The position numbers and the translations under genes were made by a program. The notes beneath the pieces were generated by a model that was not told where the DNA came from, made no database searches, and saw only the letters and a list, made by a program, of their open reading frames with translations. Below, one piece after another: positions 59,513 to 64,000 of a stretch of DNA of 64,000 bases. The number at the start of each line of letters is the position of its first letter. Within the stretch, counting starts at the first letter, position 1. The stretch spans positions 1 through 64,000 of the forward strand of contig JBCCLH010000008.1 in NCBI GenBank assembly GCA_039026955.1, written 5' to 3'. Source of the stretch: Kordia sp039026955. GTDB taxonomy: Bacteria; Bacteroidota; Bacteroidia; Flavobacteriales; Flavobacteriaceae.

Positions 59513-60580
59513 TTGAAAACCCTCCAAATCATAGACACTCTCGAAACTGGCGGCGCTGAAAAGCTTGCGGTGACGTACGCAAATGCCTTAGTAGGAGAAG
59601 TAGAAGCTTCTTTTTTATGTACGACACGTAAAGAAGGAGTTTTGAAGAATCAAGTTTCGGAGGAAGTTGGCTATTTGTTTTTGAATCGTCAACGTACGTT
59701 TGATTTTTCTGCGATCAAGCGATTGAAAGCTTTTATTAAGGAAAACGAAATTGACATTGTACACGCGCATGCGACTTCGTTTTTTATTGTGTTTTTAACG
59801 AAATTGCTCTATCCGAAGTTTAAAATGGTGTGGCATGATCATTATGGAAATAGTGAGTTTTTGGCAGAACGAAAAGCCTTGATGATCAAAATGGCTTCGT
59901 ATGCGATGAATGGTGTGATTTCCGTAAATCAGCGATTGAAAGATTGGGCAGAAAGGAATTTAGCAGTTTCTAAAATTGTCTATTTATCGAACTTTCCAGT
60001 AAAAAGTGAAACGGTAAAAGCAAGTACGAAATTGCAAGGAGTTGATGGAAAACGTATGGTTTGTTTGGCAAATTTACGTCCGCAGAAAGATCATTTGTTG
60101 TTGTTGAAAGCGTTTAAATCGGTTCAAAAAGACGATTGGACACTGCATTTGGTAGGAAAAGATTTTGAAGATGAGTATGCACGACAATTAAAATTGTACA
60201 TTCACGATCATCAATTGAGCAAAAAAGTGTTTGTGTACGGAAGTCGAGAAGATGTTTCAAACATTCTCAATCAATGTGAGATTGGGGTTTTGTCTTCGAA
60301 ATCAGAAGGTCTGCCGATTGCATTGTTAGAGTATGGACTGCATAAATTAGCCGTTCTTGCGACTGATGTCGGCGAATGCAACCGAGTTGTTTCCGACGAA
60401 ACGAAAGGCTATCTTGTGGCTTCAGAAAATCAAGCGGTATTTGCGGAGAAACTCCAGCTTTTATTGGAAAATCAAGACGATCGTCTCGCGAAAGCGGCAC
60501 AATTACACACACACATACAATCAAATTTTTCACAAAAAGCAATCATACAACAATTGATCGCGTTTTATAACGAATTGTAA
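59513..60580 (+). CDS. Glycosyltransferase family 4
   Basis: A 355-residue GT-B enzyme. Start is TTG; LKTLQIIDTLETGGAEKLAV is the classic N-terminal GGAE motif of the family. Later: VHAHATSFFIVFL, HDHYGNSE, GVISVNQRLKDW, MVCLANLRPQKDHLLLLKAF and LSSKSEGLPIALLEYGLHKL. Donor unknown. Its stop overlaps the next gene's start by one base. Confidence 0.92.
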   Translation: MKTLQIIDTLETGGAEKLAVTYANALVGEVEASFLCTTRKEGVLKNQVSEEVGYLFLNRQRTFDFSAIKRLKAFIKENEIDIVHAHATSFFIVFLTKLLYPKFKMVWHDHYGNSEFLAERKALMIKMASYAMNGVISVNQRLKDWAERNLAVSKIVYLSNFPVKSETVKASTKLQGVDGKRMVCLANLRPQKDHLLLLKAFKSVQKDDWTLHLVGKDFEDEYARQLKLYIHDHQLSKKVFVYGSREDVSNILNQCEIGVLSSKSEGLPIALLEYGLHKLAVLATDVGECNRVVSDETKGYLVASENQAVFAEKLQLLLENQDDRLAKAAQLHTHIQSNFSQKAIIQQLIAFYNEL

Positions 60581-61896
60581 TGGCGACAAAAACGGAATAC
60601 ATGGAAAAACAGCTTACGCTGCTCGGGAAATCAAGTTTCCTGAAGTTTACGCTGTCCCTCATTCTGATTTCGTATTTCTACAATGTAGCGGTTTTTAATT
60701 ACAGCATTACTGGAAATAACGAGTTGCGTTTGTATGATTTTGTGGGAATGGCGGTGTTGTATTTGTTTTATCAAAATCGTACGGCGTTGCTGTGGTATAT
60801 CAACCAAAAAAAGTATTTGTCGTATCTGTGGACATTCATCCGTTGGAGCATGTTCATGATGATTTTCACCTTTTTTATCAGTTACCTGAACGGACGATTG
60901 ACGTGGATTCTGAGAACGACACTGTTTATGTATCATTTCTTGATATTCTACTTTTCATTTGTCTTCTTTTTAATTGCGATGCGACGCGGAAAAATTCTGA
61001 AACAATTCATTTATCTGCATATTATTATGGTCATTATCGCTGCTACAGTTGTGTTGTTACAGCATTTCGGCGTGGTTCCGTATTTGTGGAGTGAATTGGA
61101 CAGAAAAGCATATGGAGGCTTTCTTTCGGGCATTTTAGGGCCGAATAAGATTGTGTTGGGAATGGTGATGTACATTTCGCTCGTAACATTTATCGGCGTA
61201 TTTATTCAGAAGGAATTGCGGATTAATAAAATTTTGCTCCTAGCGGGAATTCTCTTTGCGATGATTTCGTTAGGATTGAGCGGTTCGCGTACGAGTTATG
61301 TGGGCTTGCTGATTTTCCTCGTGTATTTCTTTTTCCGTTCTACGGGAAGATTTATTTATATGTCCGTCTTTTTAGGTGCAGGAATTATGATTGTTTCCAT
61401 GTATAATTCAGAAATCTTCACCATGATTGAAAATGTGATTAATGGTCGTGTGTTTAGTAAAATCTCAGATCCTTCTTTGATCGCGCAAGGAAATGTGGAT
61501 CAGTTGTATGAAGATTTGGGTTCGGGACGGAAAAATTTATCCTTAAAATATATCGATTATTTGCTCACGCATGTGTACGTAGTGCCTTTTGGCTCAGGCT
61601 TTAATAACTTTATTTTGGTGGGAAATTCGGCGCATAATATCTACTTGACGCTAATTAATGAAGTGGGACTCGTTGGACTGTTTTTCTATGTGCGTTGGCT
61701 GACGAGTTATTTTAGTTTAGAATTTAAAAATTTCAAACAACTAGGAATCGTATTAAAAGGACTCGTATTAGCAACCATGGTCACCTTATTATTTGGCGAA
61801 CAATTGTATGTTTACCGACCTGTTTTTGCTATATTGGGCCTGTTTTTATTTGCAACAGCAGTTTTACTAAGCCCTCGATATTACAAAAAGTCATGA
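60580..61896 (+). CDS. O-antigen ligase/polymerase-like membrane protein
   Basis: A 438-residue protein with about 10-12 membrane spans. The O-antigen ligase (Wzy_C) signature is seen in ISLGLSGSRTSYVGLLIFLVYF, and the periplasmic loop near the end contains SAHNIYLTLINEVGLVGLFFY with the conserved His. Such proteins either polymerise repeat units or ligate glycans to lipid A core. Next to an ABC exporter its role as a Wzy-type polymerase would be unusual. It overlaps its neighbours by one and four bases. Confidence 0.85.
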   Translation: MATKTEYMEKQLTLLGKSSFLKFTLSLILISYFYNVAVFNYSITGNNELRLYDFVGMAVLYLFYQNRTALLWYINQKKYLSYLWTFIRWSMFMMIFTFFISYLNGRLTWILRTTLFMYHFLIFYFSFVFFLIAMRRGKILKQFIYLHIIMVIIAATVVLLQHFGVVPYLWSELDRKAYGGFLSGILGPNKIVLGMVMYISLVTFIGVFIQKELRINKILLLAGILFAMISLGLSGSRTSYVGLLIFLVYFFFRSTGRFIYMSVFLGAGIMIVSMYNSEIFTMIENVINGRVFSKISDPSLIAQGNVDQLYEDLGSGRKNLSLKYIDYLLTHVYVVPFGSGFNNFILVGNSAHNIYLTLINEVGLVGLFFYVRWLTSYFSLEFKNFKQLGIVLKGLVLATMVTLLFGEQLYVYRPVFAILGLFLFATAVLLSPRYYKKS

Positions 61897-62846
61897 CAAA
61901 CTTTGCTGAACATACGATTGGAGTCGTCATTCCGTATTACAACGCCGCAAAACATATTGAAAATGTAGTGCGAAAATTGCCCGATTACATAGATAAAGTA
62001 ATCATTGTAGACGATTGCGGAAAAGAACCGATTCCCGAAAGTTTGGTGCAACAATCCGAAACAGGCGATCGCATTGTGATTGTTCGAAACGAGAAGAATT
62101 CTGGTGTTGGTGGCGCTACGAAAAGCGGTTTTAAAAAAGCGATTGAACTGAAGTTGGAGTACGTTATCAAAGTAGATTCTGATGATCAAATGGATAGCAA
62201 ATTCATTCCAGATTTACTACAACCGTTGATCAACGGAAAAGCAGAATACGCGAAAGGCAATCGTTTCAAAGACTTTAAAGCACTTCGACAAATGCCGTTT
62301 GTACGCAAAGTCGGGAATTTAGGTTTGTCGTTCTTAGTCAAAGCTGCTTCGGGTTATTGGAATAATTTTGATCCGACGAATGGCTTTTTTGCGGTGAAAG
62401 TGGAATTGTTAGAAAAACTAGATTTTAAAAATATTCACCGCGATTATTACTTTGAATCGTCGCTCATTGCAGAATTGTATTTTCATGAAGCACGTATCAA
62501 AGATGTGCCGATGCCCGCGAATTACGGTGATGAAAAGTCTAGTATGAAAGTATGGAAGATTCCGTTTATTTTCATTCCAAAATTGACAAAAACCTTCTGG
62601 AAACGCATCATTAAGAGCTATTATGTGTACGATTTCAACATCGCATCTATCTATTTATTATTCGGTTTGCCTATGTTTCTTTTTGGAGTCATCTTCGGAA
62701 TTTACAACTGGATTTACTACTACAACATCGGACAATTGACGCCAACCGGAACTATTATGTTGATTACCGTTTCGTTGATTCTCGGTTTTCAATTGCTCTT
62801 GCAAGCCATTCAATTTGATATACTAAAAGCGCCAAAATCTGCCTAA
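61893..62846 (+). CDS. Glycosyltransferase family 2, dolichyl-phosphate-mannose-synthase-like
   Basis: A 317-residue GT-A enzyme of the DPM1/GtrB group: IGVVIPYYNAAKHIENVV, KVIIVDDCGKE, NSGVGGATKSGFKKAI, YVIKVDSDDQMD (metal site), then NFDPTNGFFAVKVELL. The C terminus has two membrane spans (about 245-270 and 282-305). It probably transfers a sugar to undecaprenyl phosphate, supplying lipid-linked donor sugars. Its start overlaps the previous stop by four bases. Confidence 0.9.
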   Translation: MTNFAEHTIGVVIPYYNAAKHIENVVRKLPDYIDKVIIVDDCGKEPIPESLVQQSETGDRIVIVRNEKNSGVGGATKSGFKKAIELKLEYVIKVDSDDQMDSKFIPDLLQPLINGKAEYAKGNRFKDFKALRQMPFVRKVGNLGLSFLVKAASGYWNNFDPTNGFFAVKVELLEKLDFKNIHRDYYFESSLIAELYFHEARIKDVPMPANYGDEKSSMKVWKIPFIFIPKLTKTFWKRIIKSYYVYDFNIASIYLLFGLPMFLFGVIFGIYNWIYYYNIGQLTPTGTIMLITVSLILGFQLLLQAIQFDILKAPKSA

Positions 62847-64000
62847 TGAATCGCAAGCACCTTATCGTTATTGTTTTGAATGTGTGCATCGCTTTTGGGT
62901 ATTATTTGGGGAATTTGTCTGCGAATGAAACACATTTAAGCTCTGATTTGCACAATATCATTCCGGTATGCTTAAAAATGGATGATCCGTCGCTTTTTCC
63001 GCATGATACCTTTGCGAACGATTTGGACAATGTAAAATATTACACGCCTTTTTATATTGAAACACTGCGTTTTATTACCAATCTCACGGATGGAAATTAT
63101 GTCATTGGGATGAACCGACTTACGTTTCTGTGTCATATTCTGTTTGGAATTTTATGGTATTTTTTACTTTTCAGAATCACCAATAACTTTTGGGTCGCAC
63201 TTTTCGTATCGATCTTTATGCGCGGAATTGTATGGATTCCAGGACTCGAATATTGGGGAATCTCCGATATGTGGTCGCTGTTGCCGCGTGTGGTGTATTA
63301 TTCCGTGATGCCTTTGCCATTTTTACTGATCAGTTTCACCAATAAGAAAAAACTATATCTCGCCGCTTTCTTAGCAGGATTGCTCTTTAATTTCCATCCA
63401 ATTACAGGATTGAGTGGAATTTTATTGTTTGTGGGATACATCGCCACGCATTCGTACTTTGAAAAGAAACAACTCAAAGCGATTTTTAGTCTTCAAAATT
63501 TTATTTTGTTGGGAATTATTTTTGTGGGAATGCTGCCATTTTTCCTAACCTACATTTCGAATGTTTCAGTAGAAACGGACTATGATGTAGCTATATTTCA
63601 AGAAGCGATGAAATTAAAATTCCCAAGCTTTATCAACGATCCCACACTGTTTTGGAAAGAATGGTTGACTTTAAAATACATCACGTATTTCTCAGTAGTA
63701 TTTGCATTTATCATGTTCGCGTATTTAAAAGGAAACTCAAAAGATAGACTGCGAAGCAGATACTTGATCATTTTAAGTGTAGTATTATTCGTATTGCCAA
63801 ATTTAGTCACGTATATAGAATTAGCCGCAAACTCTATTTTTGATATAAATATCCGCATGTCGTTTCAGTTAGTACGTATGCAGAAATTGTTGATTCTCGC
63901 ATTTTACTTTGCCATTTTATTTGGATTGGATGTGTTGTGTAGAGAAATCATCTTTAAAAAAGTCTTTCCATATATTACAGGCTTCTTTGTGTTGCTCTTA
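62846..64000 (+). CDS. Polytopic membrane protein, truncated by window end
   Basis: ATG at 62846, overlapping the previous stop by one base; open to the window edge (385 residues so far). At least nine hydrophobic segments are visible, starting with LIVIVLNVCIAFGYYLG. A periplasmic-looking loop after the first span includes MDDPSLFPHDTF, and FNFHPITGLSGILLF comes later. This is the layout of large polysaccharide-related membrane proteins of unknown role. The 3' end is not in the window. Confidence 0.75.
   Translation, partial: MNRKHLIVIVLNVCIAFGYYLGNLSANETHLSSDLHNIIPVCLKMDDPSLFPHDTFANDLDNVKYYTPFYIETLRFITNLTDGNYVIGMNRLTFLCHILFGILWYFLLFRITNNFWVALFVSIFMRGIVWIPGLEYWGISDMWSLLPRVVYYSVMPLPFLLISFTNKKKLYLAAFLAGLLFNFHPITGLSGILLFVGYIATHSYFEKKQLKAIFSLQNFILLGIIFVGMLPFFLTYISNVSVETDYDVAIFQEAMKLKFPSFINDPTLFWKEWLTLKYITYFSVVFAFIMFAYLKGNSKDRLRSRYLIILSVVLFVLPNLVTYIELAANSIFDINIRMSFQLVRMQKLLILAFYFAILFGLDVLCREIIFKKVFPYITGFFVLLL

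Noticed and set aside
1..64000. tRNA, rRNA, prophage or insertion sequence genes
   Set aside because: No cloverleaf, rRNA-like block, transposase or phage structural protein was noticed on either strand, though by-eye tRNA search is imperfect.

Overview
The window is AT-rich chromosomal DNA from a member of the Bacteroidota, most likely a marine Flavobacteriaceae. Support comes from a type IX secretion sorting tail, promoters of the Bacteroidota type (TTTG or TTG, about 19 bases, TAnnTTTG), starts without clear Shine-Dalgarno sites, a long SecA without the zinc tail, DUF2795 and DUF6249 proteins, and a GG-leader peptide of the kind common in this family. Kordia is my best genus guess, from protein feel only. 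I saw no rRNA, tRNA, CRISPR array, transposase or phage genes.

Bases 1-34,430 are mixed housekeeping and envelope genes. In order: uracil salvage (upp); a secreted T9SS protein with a coiled-coil partner; a HAD phosphatase; a PdxH-like oxidase; an elongation factor G paralogue behind an elaborate leader (8033-8404); two ECF sigma/anti-sigma cassettes (11178-13753 and 20212-21187); a NarL-type two-component pair; two paralogous exported proteins sharing an undescribed repeat domain and an identical tail; msrA; a sterol desaturase-like membrane enzyme; an orphan GG-leader peptide; secA; a PduO-type adenosyltransferase; three tiny membrane proteins; two methyltransferases; a large membrane protein; and an ABC-F ATPase.

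Bases 34,540-64,000 form one long plus-strand surface polysaccharide locus, still open at the right edge. It holds Wza-like and Wzc-like export/control proteins. Next comes a four-gene carbamoyltransferase, SGNH hydrolase, DUF5989 and SxtJ-like set whose content matches the sxtI-sxtL part of saxitoxin clusters. A Wzm/Wzt ABC exporter, a nonulosonic acid module (neuB, neuC, neuA) with a divergent asparagine-synthetase-like protein, eight or nine glycosyltransferases, methyltransferases, an O-antigen ligase/polymerase-like protein and a truncated polytopic membrane protein follow. The likely product is a sialic-acid-type, carbamoylated and methylated capsule or exopolysaccharide. The presence of both an ABC exporter and a Wza/Wzc/Wzy-like set is unusual.

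The most striking signal is at 8214-8404. A 15-codon reading frame overlaps the first stem of mutually exclusive RNA hairpins ending in an intrinsic terminator just before the EF-G paralogue. This is the layout of ribosome-controlled transcription attenuation. Dispersed palindromic intergenic repeats and G-poor low-complexity spacers recur through the window.
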